From Alkalibacterium sp. 20 (GTDB taxonomy: Bacteria; Bacillota; Bacilli; Lactobacillales; Carnobacteriaceae_A), in NCBI RefSeq assembly GCF_001885615.1, contig NZ_LSRN01000013.1, positions 1 through 60,162 of the forward strand: DNA of 60,162 bases, given 5' to 3'. Numbering within the stretch: position 1 is the first letter of the stretch; every line of letters begins with the position of its first letter. The notes beneath the pieces are model-generated. The model was not told where the DNA came from. It worked only from the letters and a program-made list of their open reading frames with translations, and did no database searches. Position numbers and translations under genes: made by a program. Of this stretch, positions 46,849-55,450 are shown in pieces.

Positions 46849-48463
46849 TTTTATCACCACTGTTCACCAATTGCGAAATAAATTCATGCAGTTCTTTATC
46901 TGCTTCTTCTGTTGTTCCATGCAATTCTGTTAGCATACCAAGCAATTTATTTTCTGCATTATTTAAATCTTTTTTAGTTTGTTGAATGTTTGTAGAAATT
47001 GTTTCTAATGGAATCTCTTCTTCTTCTTCAAACGTATCAACGTATCTCGGAATATTTAAGTTGTAGTCATTTTCTACCATCTCTTCAAATTGAGCTACGT
47101 AAGCATACTTTTCTATATTTTCACGTTTACTGAAAGCTTCTAATATAATATCGATGTGTTCATCTGTTAACGTATTTTGGTTTTTTGCTTTCTCAAATCC
47201 CTGAGAAGCGTCGATAAATAAAACGTCTTTTGTTGGACGATCTTTTTTCAAAACAATAACCGTAGTTGGAATTGATGTGTTAAAAAAGATATTAGCCGGT
47301 AAGCCAATGACCGTATCAATAGCACCATTATCTAGTAAACTTTTTCTAATCTTACCTTCAGCTCCTCCTCTAAAAAGAACGCCATGAGGTAAAACAATAG
47401 TCATGACACCTGTATCTTTTAAGTGATAGAAACCGTGTAGTAAGAATGCAAAGTCTGCTTTTGATTTCGGTGCTAAGACGCCGTAAGTTGAATAGCGGAC
47501 ATCTTCTAAGAATCCTTTATCAGCAGACCAATTTGCAGAATACGGGGGATTCATTAGAACGGCGTCAAAGTTTGTTGGTTCTTCCGTTGGCCAATCTTGA
47601 TCTAAGGTATCTGCATTATGCAATTGTTGGTTTGCAGTTGATACACCATGAAGGATCATATTCATACGAGCTAAGTTATACGTAGACGTATTTAATTCTT
47701 GGCCAAAGTAAGAAATCGTACCTGGTTCAATAGAGTATTTTTTTGCATTCAACAACAAAGAGCCTGAACCCATTGTTGGGTCATAAACAGAAAATCCTTT
47801 TTGATTTTCTTTTCCTTGAAGCACAATTTGAGTCATTAGTTTTGCAACCGGTTGTGGCGTATAAAATTCTCCTGCTTTTTTACCTGATTCAGAAGCAAAT
47901 TGACCGATTAAGTACTCATAAGCGTCCCCTAATACATCGCCTGCATGTCCTGCCATATTTAAAATAGATAATTCTTTCATAACATCAGAAATTGTTTGAT
48001 TTTGCTTTTGAGGTGTTGTTCCTAATTTTTTAGAATATAAGTCAATATCTTCAAAAAGATTCTCGAATATCTCACTCGATTGTTCAATATCACGGAAACC
48101 TTGAACTAGGTCCTCTAATTGAAAAGAGCCATCATGGATAGCAGTAATTTGAGCCGTGAAGGTTAATTGTGGTTCAATCGTATAAGAAAACTCATCTTGT
48201 AATTCATCTAACAAATCTTCTTTGATATCACTATCTTGACAAGCTTTTACATATAGATTTTGGGCTATTTCTAAATCTTCTGTCGGTTCTTCTAATAAAA
48301 CAGATACATAGCGAAGCATATTATCAGAGAGGTATTTATAAAAGACCAATCCTAATAAATAACTCTTATATTCATTTGCGTCCATTTTTGAGCGTAAAAT
48401 ATCTGCTGAATTCCAAAGTGCTTGGTAAAGTGTTTTCGAATTTTTTTCTATTTTTTCTGCCAT
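46841..48463 (-). CDS. hsdM: Type I restriction enzyme, modification (methyltransferase) subunit
   Basis: 540 residues. N-terminal HsdM helical domain (LWNSADILRSKMDANEYKSYLLGLVFYKYLSD), SAM-binding motif DPTMGSGSLLLNA (about 226) and catalytic NPPY (about 301) for N6-adenine methylation. With HsdS it marks host DNA. Start behind GAGGAG. First gene of the M-S-R cassette; the resolvase gene lies 18 bases upstream on the same strand, so they may be co-transcribed. Confidence 0.96.
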   Translation of the reverse strand: MAEKIEKNSKTLYQALWNSADILRSKMDANEYKSYLLGLVFYKYLSDNMLRYVSVLLEEPTEDLEIAQNLYVKACQDSDIKEDLLDELQDEFSYTIEPQLTFTAQITAIHDGSFQLEDLVQGFRDIEQSSEIFENLFEDIDLYSKKLGTTPQKQNQTISDVMKELSILNMAGHAGDVLGDAYEYLIGQFASESGKKAGEFYTPQPVAKLMTQIVLQGKENQKGFSVYDPTMGSGSLLLNAKKYSIEPGTISYFGQELNTSTYNLARMNMILHGVSTANQQLHNADTLDQDWPTEEPTNFDAVLMNPPYSANWSADKGFLEDVRYSTYGVLAPKSKADFAFLLHGFYHLKDTGVMTIVLPHGVLFRGGAEGKIRKSLLDNGAIDTVIGLPANIFFNTSIPTTVIVLKKDRPTKDVLFIDASQGFEKAKNQNTLTDEHIDIILEAFSKRENIEKYAYVAQFEEMVENDYNLNIPRYVDTFEEEEEIPLETISTNIQQTKKDLNNAENKLLGMLTELHGTTEEADKELHEFISQLVNSGDKNE

Positions 48464-48481
48464 TATGTAATTTACTCCTCT

Positions 48482-49102
48482 TTACTCTATTTTCTTTTGT
48501 ATTTCCAGTTCTTTCTTAATACGATAGACTGTATCACGTGTTACACCTGTTTCTTCTGCAATTTTTTTAATTGGTTCATCAAGTTGTAATTTACTTACAA
48601 TCACCTGATAGGTCATTCGATCTTTAGGATTAATTGCGTTCGCAGAATATTTCAAAGGTCTTCCCTTATAATATCCTTTTTTCTTTGCAATTTCGATTCC
48701 TTGTTGCTGCTTCCGCTTTATCTCTTCTCGCTCGTTCTCTGCTGTCCAAGAAAGTAACTGGACAATCATATTGCGAATCAGTTTTTGTAAATTAGGATCT
48801 CCTAATTCTTGATTTAGAATTGGTAAGTTTAAAACCATTAATCCAATTTCTTTCTGATCGAGTTCTTGAACTATTTGAATAATATCATCATAATTTCGTC
48901 CTAAACGATCCAATGATTCTACTATTAGTATATCTTTTTCTCGTAGAAATTGTAGCGCTTCTTTTAGCTCTACTCTGTCTATCGTATTTTTCCCCGATAT
49001 TTTTTCTTGAAATAATTTTTCTGCTCCAGCATTTTCTAGTGCTTCTAATTGTCGGTCCAAATTTTGTTCCGTTGTAGATACTCGTGCATAACCAACTTTC
49101 AT
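48482..49102 (-). CDS. Small serine recombinase (resolvase/invertase)
   Basis: 206 residues from the ATG at 49102, placed five bases after GAGGG. MKVGYARVSTTEQNLDRQ (catalytic Ser9), then ESLDRLGRNYDDI, and a C-terminal helix-turn-helix (PIKKIAEETGVTRDTVYRIKKEL). This is the plasmid resolvase/DNA invertase type. It could resolve plasmid multimers through sites just upstream (TCGACAC/GTGTCGA dyad at about 49130-49190) or move the adjacent cassette. Confidence 0.93.
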   Translation of the reverse strand: MKVGYARVSTTEQNLDRQLEALENAGAEKLFQEKISGKNTIDRVELKEALQFLREKDILIVESLDRLGRNYDDIIQIVQELDQKEIGLMVLNLPILNQELGDPNLQKLIRNMIVQLLSWTAENEREEIKRKQQQGIEIAKKKGYYKGRPLKYSANAINPKDRMTYQVIVSKLQLDEPIKKIAEETGVTRDTVYRIKKELEIQKKIE

Positions 49103-49114
49103 ATTATCCCTCAT

Positions 49115-49200
49115 TCCGAAATCATTTAATCGACACTTATAATCTACACTATAAACACAGTAAAATCAATACACGTCATGTGTCGATTATGGGTACACCC
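49115..49200. other. Candidate res site of the resolvase
   Basis: TTAATCGACACTTAT near 49127 and ATGTGTCGATTATGG near 49179 form an inverted pair sharing TCGACA/TGTCGA, spaced about 50 bases, directly upstream of the resolvase gene. A res site would normally show two or three such dyads; I can support one spaced pair only. Confidence 0.45.
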
Positions 49201-49275
49201 TAATCGTACACCGTAACCAGGTTACCAATAACAGTAGTTTATGGTAACTTTTGTTTCATCATGATTTAACCTCCT

Positions 49276-49845
49276 TTATTTCTTCTGAAATACGTTTCCG
49301 CAATCATTACAGTGCCATCTGTCTTTGCCTTTTTTACCTGCAAAACCTGCAAGTGTACCAATACCACCAGTTAAGGCTCCACCTACAACCGCTTTACCAA
49401 CTGAGAAGCCTTTTTTGTTGTTATCCATAAACACTACATTGGTTGATTTGCACTTAGGACACTTCAGAGCATGTTTATTGACTTTTTCTTTTTTGACTTT
49501 CTGTGCTTGCTGTACTTGCTGTACTCCAAACCCACTTACTGTATCAACTGTAATTTCTTCGTTTTTTTCTTGAAGTAGTTCAAGAAATTTATTCAAGTCT
49601 TCTTCCTGTTTACGTGTGTAAATAAATCCATTTGAAAATATTACAGGATTAGCTATAGGTTCTCCAGTGAATGAAAGAAAACAATTTCCATGTTCAGCAA
49701 TACTGGCCTTCTTTACATAAACAACCTTAATCTCACTAATATTGAATTCACCATTAACATAAACTTTGCCCGTTACATTAACATTGCCATCCTCATCAAT
49801 ATCAATTGTCTTCTTAGGCATTGCTCCAAATTTAAATGTTGTCAT
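49276..49845 (-). CDS. Zinc-ribbon protein with glycine-rich insert
   Basis: 189 residues. The N-terminal ~110 residues are beta-rich (KKTIDIDEDGNVNVTGKVYVNGEF). The C-terminal part has a split zinc ribbon: CPKCKSTNVVFM, a hydrophobic Gly-rich stretch (VGKAVVGGALTGGIGTLAGFAG), then WHCNDCGNVF. That stretch resembles a glycine-zipper membrane segment. Start behind AAAGGAGAGG. Function unknown; such proteins are widespread near phage and plasmid genes. Confidence 0.65.
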   Translation of the reverse strand: MTTFKFGAMPKKTIDIDEDGNVNVTGKVYVNGEFNISEIKVVYVKKASIAEHGNCFLSFTGEPIANPVIFSNGFIYTRKQEEDLNKFLELLQEKNEEITVDTVSGFGVQQVQQAQKVKKEKVNKHALKCPKCKSTNVVFMDNNKKGFSVGKAVVGGALTGGIGTLAGFAGKKGKDRWHCNDCGNVFQKK

Positions 49846-50139
49846 AATAACCTCTCCTTTTGTAATTTTTTTAAGTATGCAGATTATTTCCTTTACTTCT
49901 AGTTCATAAAGGCTCGTCAGGTGTATTCGTTCGTGCTTGTCGGAATAACCGCTATAATCGTTTTATTTAACCATACTCTAATCGTACAGTATTTTATAAT
50001 AAAAGACTGTCAGTTTAAACTCTTTATATTTAGTAATATCCGGGTAATTCATAGATTCTCTTAAAATCTATTTTAAAAGTAAAAAAAGAGTATATATACA
50101 TAAATGTAATAGATTCTTTATAGGATTACTCTTTTTTAA

Positions 50140-50950
50140 AACAGGATAAATTTTTCTTTTACAAGTATTATTTTTTTCTACTGTAGCCACATTAACATGA
50201 ACGTTGTCTGTATTTGTATGAATCGCTGTACTGTCGTACATAGTTAAACCAGTCTCCGTGCTCCCTCCTCGATATCTTTTAAATAAACCATAAAACATTT
50301 CTCCAACTTTATTCATCGCTTTTATCTTTTGACTATCTTCTGGGTAAACTAAGACTTTTAAGCCTACCATCACAGTCGGCTCAACTGAATCAAACATAGT
50401 TTTGGCCGCTTCCGGATCAAAGCCAATATTGAATTCAGACAAGATTCCGCTATTTCCTCTAGTAAGAGAACCCCCATAAAAATGACTTCTTTGATTTCGT
50501 TTCTGGACACATTTTTAAGTGCATCGCGATATTGGTCAGCGGCCCAATCGCTACAATTGTGATAGGGTCTTCGCTATTTAAGATGATTTCTCGCATGTTC
50601 TTTTAATAAGAAATGATTCGTTGGTTTTTTAAAATCATATCCTTCCATACCTGTTTCGCCATGAACACGACTGGCATTCTTGATGTCTCTAATTAAGGGT
50701 GCATCTAAGCCCTTGGCCACAGGAATATCTTTGCCAAAAAATCCAAGCAACTTTAGCGCATTTTAGGTGACGTAGTCCAATCCAGTATTTCCTGCGACAG
50801 TCGTAATCAATTTTACTTCTAATTCATTGCTATATAGCGCAATCGCTAGCGCTATATAGCAATGAATTAGAAGTGAAATTGGTATCAATAATAATCTGCT
50901 TTTAAGTCGAATGTATTTCCTCTTTCTTATTTTAGTAAAATAGTTTTCAT
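50140..50950 (-). pseudogene. Nucleoside hydrolase (IUNH) pseudogene fused to a relaxase fragment
   Basis: From ATG 50950 the frame reads MKTILLK then stops. Further segments read AIALYSNELEVKLITTVAGN, KDIPVAKGLDAPLIRDIKNA, RVHGETGMEGYDF, EDPITIVAIGPLTNIA and LSEFNIGFDPEAAK, all inosine-uridine nucleoside hydrolase signatures in shifting frames. The expected N-terminal DPGxDD aspartate cluster is lost. After MYDSTAI (about 50235) the sequence becomes HTNTDNVHVNVATVEKNNT, closely matching the MobP2 relaxase motif III at ~14550 but with one His changed to Asn. A recombination joined two unrelated genes and both then decayed. Confidence 0.75.
50815..50874. repeat. 26-bp perfect inverted repeat within the IUNH pseudogene
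   Basis: Arms 50815-50840 and 50849-50874 are exact complements with an eight-base loop. The arm encodes part of the IUNH frame (ALYSNELEV), so it is probably an inverted duplication that disrupted the gene, not a designed terminator. Confidence 0.8.
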
Positions 50951-51302
50951 ACAATTATAACCTCTAGGAAATTAATTATATATTCTGTTTTTTTGAACGG
51001 TTTTCTTGAATATTACCTAAAATCATAATATAAAAGAATTATTCACTTTATCTTCCGCATCGTATGTAACTAACAGAAAGAACGATGTAATTTATTAAGA
51101 TGAGAATCTAATTCTTTAATAATTGTTTTAATCTTTTGGTATCTTTTTCTACTTTTTTTCAAAAAATTGAAACTCTGAAAAGTAGGTACCGATATTACTG
51201 ATAAGTTAGAAAGATCTTTATTTTTTTCAACACATTTCTGTCTTTAATGTGGTTATAGTTTAGTCAATGAAAAAATTTACAATATCATCATACTCTTCTT
51301 TA

Positions 51303-51316
51303 TGCAAGCGTTATCA
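51303..51316. promoter_or_regulatory. Candidate cre (CcpA) site
   Basis: TGCAAGCGTTATCA differs from the consensus TGWAANCGNTNWCA at one position. On the minus strand it overlaps TTGCAT, which with TATTGT 17 bases later makes a sigma-A promoter reading toward the nucleoside hydrolase relic. From 50951 to 51300 no gene was seen. Confidence 0.6.
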
Positions 51317-51330
51317 TAAATGTAATCTAC

Positions 51331-51370
51331 AAAAAGAGACCGAGAAATCTAAACTTCTCAGTCTCTTTTT
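51331..51370 (-). terminator. Terminator of the sugar-acid operon
   Basis: AAAAAGAGACCGAGAA pairs with TTCTCAGTCTCTTTTT with one mismatch; a T-run follows on the minus strand just after the dehydratase stop. Confidence 0.85.
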
Positions 51371-51383
51371 AAAATATTTTAGA

Positions 51384-52529
51384 CTACCATTCAGCTATAG
51401 TACCATCATAGTGTTTCCATTGAGGATTTGTCCAGACTAGTCCTTCTTGAGAAATTTCTTCAATCAGGTCTTCATTTAATTCTAAACCAAGACCAGGTTT
51501 AGACGGAAGATCAACGAAGCCATCTTTATATTGAAAAACTTCTTTGTTATGAACGAAATCTAATAAATCAAATCCTTTATTATAATGAATTCCTAAACTT
51601 TGCTCTTGAATAAAAACATTTGGCGTACAAGCGTCAACTTGTAACGTTGCAGCTAATGCAATCGGCCCATATGGTGCATGTGGTGCAACAGCTACATCGT
51701 AAGCTTCAGCCATTGCTGCTATTTTTTTAGTTTCTAAAATACCACCAACTAAAGCAACATCTGGTTGAATAATATCTATACTTCCTTGTTTGAAGATATT
51801 TTTAAATGCCCATCTAGTATATAACCGTTCTCCAGTTGCTAATGGTGTAGCTACATGGCGTGCAATCTCAGAGAAAGCTTCCTCGTTTTCTGGCAAAACA
51901 ACCTCTTCTAAAAACATAGGTTTCAATGGTTCAAGTTCTTTAGCTAATACTTTTGCCATTCCTTTATGGACTCTGCCATGAAAATCCACAGCAACTTCCA
52001 TTTCATATCCTAATTTTTCGCGTATTGAAGCAACCCTATCTACTACTTTTTGTACTTCTTTAAATGAATCGATGTAATGTAATTCTTGAGTTGCGTTCAT
52101 TTTCACAGCTCTAAATCCTCTGTCGTAACGATCCATTGCTTCAGTAACTACATCTTCAGGTCTATCGCCACCGATCCAAGAATACACTTTAATGTTGTCA
52201 CGTGCAGCCCCACCTAATAACTCGTAAACGGGAACATTAAAATACTTACCCTTGATATCCCATAAAGCCATCTCTATACCAGATACAATCGTTCCATTTA
52301 TTGGTCCGCCTCTAAAAAATGAGCGGTGAAGTTCTTGCCACAATCTTTCAATCTCAAACGGATTACGACCAATAATTCTTTTACCCATTTCATATGCTCC
52401 AGAGACAACTGTTTCTGTTTTTGTACCAGAAATCATTTCTCCCCAACCTTCGATACCTTCATCTGTACTTATCTTTATAAAAATCCAGCGTGGCTTAATT
52501 TTGTAGACTTTAACATCTGTAATTTTCAT
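51384..52529 (-). CDS. dgoD: D-galactonate dehydratase family enzyme (enolase superfamily)
   Basis: 381 residues. The family's active-site residues fall one position from E. coli DgoD: Asp182 and His184 (DFH), Glu208 (LEE), Glu234 (TGER) and His284 (APHAP). It abstracts a proton and removes water from an aldonic acid to give the 2-keto-3-deoxy acid. Normally the substrate is free D-galactonate; here a PTS and an aldolase but no kinase accompany it, so the substrate may be the 6-phosphate (inference). Last gene of the operon, 21 bases after EIIC, with a terminator directly downstream. Confidence 0.9.
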   Translation of the reverse strand: MKITDVKVYKIKPRWIFIKISTDEGIEGWGEMISGTKTETVVSGAYEMGKRIIGRNPFEIERLWQELHRSFFRGGPINGTIVSGIEMALWDIKGKYFNVPVYELLGGAARDNIKVYSWIGGDRPEDVVTEAMDRYDRGFRAVKMNATQELHYIDSFKEVQKVVDRVASIREKLGYEMEVAVDFHGRVHKGMAKVLAKELEPLKPMFLEEVVLPENEEAFSEIARHVATPLATGERLYTRWAFKNIFKQGSIDIIQPDVALVGGILETKKIAAMAEAYDVAVAPHAPYGPIALAATLQVDACTPNVFIQEQSLGIHYNKGFDLLDFVHNKEVFQYKDGFVDLPSKPGLGLELNEDLIEEISQEGLVWTNPQWKHYDGTIAEW

Positions 52530-52550
52530 TGTTCACCCTCCATTTAATAA

Positions 52551-53954
52551 TCATATAGCTTGTTCTTCTATTTCCATTTCATTTTTTTCTCTCTGTTCTC
52601 TAGCTTGTCTCGTGTTAGGCTTCATAACTTCAAAGTAATACCAGAAAATTGCTATGATAAAAATCATGACAGGCAGTGTTACTAGTAATGGACCAACAAA
52701 AGCAAAGAATACTAAGAAACTATGCGTTAAGCTAGTTGCTGAAAATGATGAGATTAATAGAGCGCTACCTGCAACCGCTACCTCAATACCCACTGAACCT
52801 GCAAGCTCTGTAAGAATAGGGGCTGTAATTGTACCTGCATATAAAATAGCTGCACTAGTTGTTAATCCAATAATGATATTTTTGAAGAAATTTCCTCTTG
52901 TAAGAGCAACGACTAAAGCAATTCTAAAAGGAATAATCGCTAAGTCAGCAAAAGGTAACATTCTATTCCCTGGTAGAATAAATGCAAGTCCAATAGTTAA
53001 AGGAATTAAAATTAATGCAGTAGTAATTACATCTTGATTTCCTACTACAACCGCTGCATCTAAACCGATAAATAATTTTCTGTCTTTAAATTTCTTCTGA
53101 GACCAGTCTTGCGCCGCTTCTGAAATGGGCATTAATCCTTCAACGAATAAAGAAGTCATTTTAGGAATAATAACCAATACAGCAGCCATACTTACACCTA
53201 ATTGCAATGATGTGGTAATATCGTACCCACCTAATAATCCAATAGCCGAACCTAATATTAAACCTAAAACCATCTGATCTCCGAAAAACCCAAGATATTT
53301 TTGAACATCTTTAAGAGTGACATTAATTTTATTTATGCCAGGAATTCTATCTAACAACCAATTTAAAGGCCAAGCAAGCACTAATGTTGAAGTTGCTGAT
53401 ACTGTTGGTAATGAAACTCCAGGTATACCAAAGAATTTTTCAATCATTGGTTGAGACCAATCTGCTATCTTAAAGGTTGTAATTGCCATTACAACTGAGG
53501 CTCCAATACCAAGCCAAATGTTTGTTGTAACATAATGAACCATTATTCCAACAATTGCCATATGATGATAATTCCAGATATCAACATCTAATGTATTGGT
53601 TGTTTTAGTCAACAGCATAATGATATTAACTGCAAATATTGAAAGTACAAGAAACACAATGATAGGAGAAGACCAAGTAACAGCCGCAATAGAGCCCCAA
53701 CCTACATCTAATACATCTAAGTTTATTCCAATATTATCTACCATCGCTTGAGAAGCAGGACCTAAGTTTGCGGCCATGTAATCTAGCAGTAATCTGATCC
53801 CAGCAAAACCAATTCCTAATGTCAAACCAGATTTAAATGCTTTTCCTAATTTTAAACCAAAAAATAACCCAATAACGGTAATAATAACGGGTAACATTAC
53901 TGTTGGCCCAGCTCCAATAAGCCAATCAAATCCTGACATTACTGCATTCCACAT
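52551..53954 (-). CDS. gatC: PTS galactitol-type EIIC permease
   Basis: 467 residues with 10 or more hydrophobic segments. LTKTTNTLDVDIWNYHHMAIVG and SATSLTHSFLVFFAF are typical of the galactitol (Gat) EIIC family. It carries the sugar or sugar acid across the membrane while EIIB phosphorylates it. Substrate specificity cannot be read from sequence; the neighbouring enzymes point to a hexonate. The charged C-terminal tail (KPNTRQAREQREKNEMEIEEQ) is cytoplasmic. Located between EIIB and the dehydratase. Confidence 0.92.
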   Translation of the reverse strand: MWNAVMSGFDWLIGAGPTVMLPVIITVIGLFFGLKLGKAFKSGLTLGIGFAGIRLLLDYMAANLGPASQAMVDNIGINLDVLDVGWGSIAAVTWSSPIIVFLVLSIFAVNIIMLLTKTTNTLDVDIWNYHHMAIVGIMVHYVTTNIWLGIGASVVMAITTFKIADWSQPMIEKFFGIPGVSLPTVSATSTLVLAWPLNWLLDRIPGINKINVTLKDVQKYLGFFGDQMVLGLILGSAIGLLGGYDITTSLQLGVSMAAVLVIIPKMTSLFVEGLMPISEAAQDWSQKKFKDRKLFIGLDAAVVVGNQDVITTALILIPLTIGLAFILPGNRMLPFADLAIIPFRIALVVALTRGNFFKNIIIGLTTSAAILYAGTITAPILTELAGSVGIEVAVAGSALLISSFSATSLTHSFLVFFAFVGPLLVTLPVMIFIIAIFWYYFEVMKPNTRQAREQREKNEMEIEEQAI

Positions 53955-53978
53955 AGTATTTCCTCCTGAATCAATTTT

Positions 53979-54254
53979 TTATTTTAAATAACTTATAATT
54001 TCTTTTAAAGTCTCTTCTTTACCAATCCCAGTTAATAAAGATAAACCGGCTACAACAGGTGTATTAACCTGTCCGCCAAATTGACCAGTTGTTACAACTA
54101 AATCATAATTATCTCCTTTTCCAGGAACCTCCATCAATTTACATTGTTCAGTTTTAATATCTACTCCTTCTTTTTCAGCATAATCTCTTATTTTTGAAGC
54201 TACCACAGTTGATGTTGCAATTCCGTTTCCACAAGCTACTAATACTCTTTTCAT
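53979..54254 (-). CDS. gatB: PTS galactitol-type EIIB
   Basis: 91 residues. VLVACGNGIATSTVVASKI has the phospho-accepting Cys8 in the CGNGxxTS loop of Gat-type EIIB. It passes phosphate from EIIA to the incoming substrate. Standard length for the domain. RBS AGGAGGAA. Confidence 0.95.
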   Translation of the reverse strand: MKRVLVACGNGIATSTVVASKIRDYAEKEGVDIKTEQCKLMEVPGKGDNYDLVVTTGQFGGQVNTPVVAGLSLLTGIGKEETLKEIISYLK

Positions 54255-54275
54255 AATAAATTCCTCCTGCTATTT

Positions 54276-54734
54276 TTAATTTAAGTATGGTTCTAACATA
54301 GTTAATACTTTATTTTTATCTGTCATTTTCGTAATTTCTCTTGTTAATGTATCATTTTGAATAATTGAGACAACTTTTTGCAACATTTCTATCTGACCAT
54401 GTGCTTCTTTTATGGCTAACATCATAACAATCTTTACATCTAACTCTTTTTCAATATTTTCCATTGAACAAAACTTCGCAGAATTTTTTAGCATACCGAT
54501 AGCAATAGATGTTTTATGAACTAACTCATTATCTGCATGAGGAATAGCAATATTTACACCTAAGGAAGGCAAGCCAGTAGGGTATATTTTTTCTCTCTCT
54601 ATAATGGCTTTTGGATATTCTGGTTTAACATAATCATGTTCAAGTAACTTATTCGACAAAAAATTCAAGATGTCTTCTTTTTTTTCAAAGTCTAAATCAA
54701 TAAAGACTAAATTTTTATCGAGCTTCAATTTCAT
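54276..54734 (-). CDS. gatA: PTS fructose/galactitol-type EIIA
   Basis: 152 residues from the ATG at 54734, chosen because GGAGG lies five bases upstream; a GTG at 54746 would overlap this site. VNIAIPHAD includes the phosphorylated His66. It receives phosphate from HPr. It may also phosphorylate or bind the activator encoded upstream, as in other LevR-type systems. Confidence 0.93.
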   Translation of the reverse strand: MKLKLDKNLVFIDLDFEKKEDILNFLSNKLLEHDYVKPEYPKAIIEREKIYPTGLPSLGVNIAIPHADNELVHKTSIAIGMLKNSAKFCSMENIEKELDVKIVMMLAIKEAHGQIEMLQKVVSIIQNDTLTREITKMTDKNKVLTMLEPYLN

Positions 54735-54775
54735 CTGTGCCTCCACTCCTTTCCTTTAATTCTAAAAATTTGCTG

Positions 54776-55396
54776 TTATTTAAAAACTTTATTTTCAAAT
54801 AACAATAAAGATTCTTTTAGTCCTTTAATGTTTTGAGTTAAAACATCTTCTTTATTAAAAATCCCTGAAGCTATACCTACATAATCAGCACCATTTTCAA
54901 AGAAGCTAACCGTATTATCTAAAGTAACTCCTCCAACAGCCATTAAAGGAAGTTTTCCCAACGGAGCTTGAATATCGTTGAAAAATTTCTTTCCAACCGT
55001 GTTCGCTGGAAAGATTTTTATAATATCTGCACCATTCATTTTAAGTTCCATTACTTCTGTTGGTGTCATTGCTCCAGGTATACTTAAAATGTTTTTTTGT
55101 TTGCACATTTCTAAAATCTCTTTACTTAGTTTGATAGGAGATAATATAAATTGAGCTCCGGCATCTATAGCATTAGTTGCATCTTCTAAAGACAATACAG
55201 TCCCAGCACCTATATAAAAATTATTTCCATACTCTTTTGATATCTTGTTAATTGTTGTAAGAACATCTGGTGAATTCAATGTAATTTCAAGTGCATAGTG
55301 ATCATGCTTACCTTTTAAAACATCCATAACCGTTTTAACCTGTTCGTAATTATACCCACGTAAGATAATAGTAACTTTTGGAAAGTTGTTTTCCAT
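54776..55396 (-). CDS. KDPG/KDPGal aldolase
   Basis: 206 residues. Class I aldolase: Schiff-base Lys127 in IIKIFPA, catalytic Glu37 (EITLNSPD) and the IGAGTVLS loop. It cleaves 2-keto-3-deoxy-6-phospho-gluconate or -galactonate to pyruvate and glyceraldehyde 3-phosphate. The start at 55396 follows GAGGAGGCGG; a longer frame to 55426 would overlap the sigma-54 promoter and is rejected. First gene of the operon. No KDG/KDGal kinase is present. Confidence 0.9.
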   Translation of the reverse strand: MENNFPKVTIILRGYNYEQVKTVMDVLKGKHDHYALEITLNSPDVLTTINKISKEYGNNFYIGAGTVLSLEDATNAIDAGAQFILSPIKLSKEILEMCKQKNILSIPGAMTPTEVMELKMNGADIIKIFPANTVGKKFFNDIQAPLGKLPLMAVGGVTLDNTVSFFENGADYVGIASGIFNKEDVLTQNIKGLKESLLLFENKVFK

Positions 55397-55425
55397 TTTT
55401 CCGCCTCCTCTGTTACTTATATACA

Positions 55426-55442
55426 TGCAAGTACCGTGCCAA
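55426..55442 (-). promoter_or_regulatory. Consensus sigma-54 (-24/-12) promoter
   Basis: On the minus strand the sequence TTGGCACGGTACTTGCA matches TTGGCACR-N4-TTGCW exactly. The -12 GC is 32 bases from the aldolase ATG, giving a leader of about 20 nt. It lies directly between the activator stop (55451) and the operon, so the operon depends on sigma-54 and on the LevR-type activator. Confidence 0.93.
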
Positions 55443-55450
55443 CTTTTGGC

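Noticed and set aside
55397-55426. Longer N-terminus for the KDPG aldolase
   Set aside because: It would overlap the sigma-54 promoter and ignore the strong GAGGAGG site before 55396.
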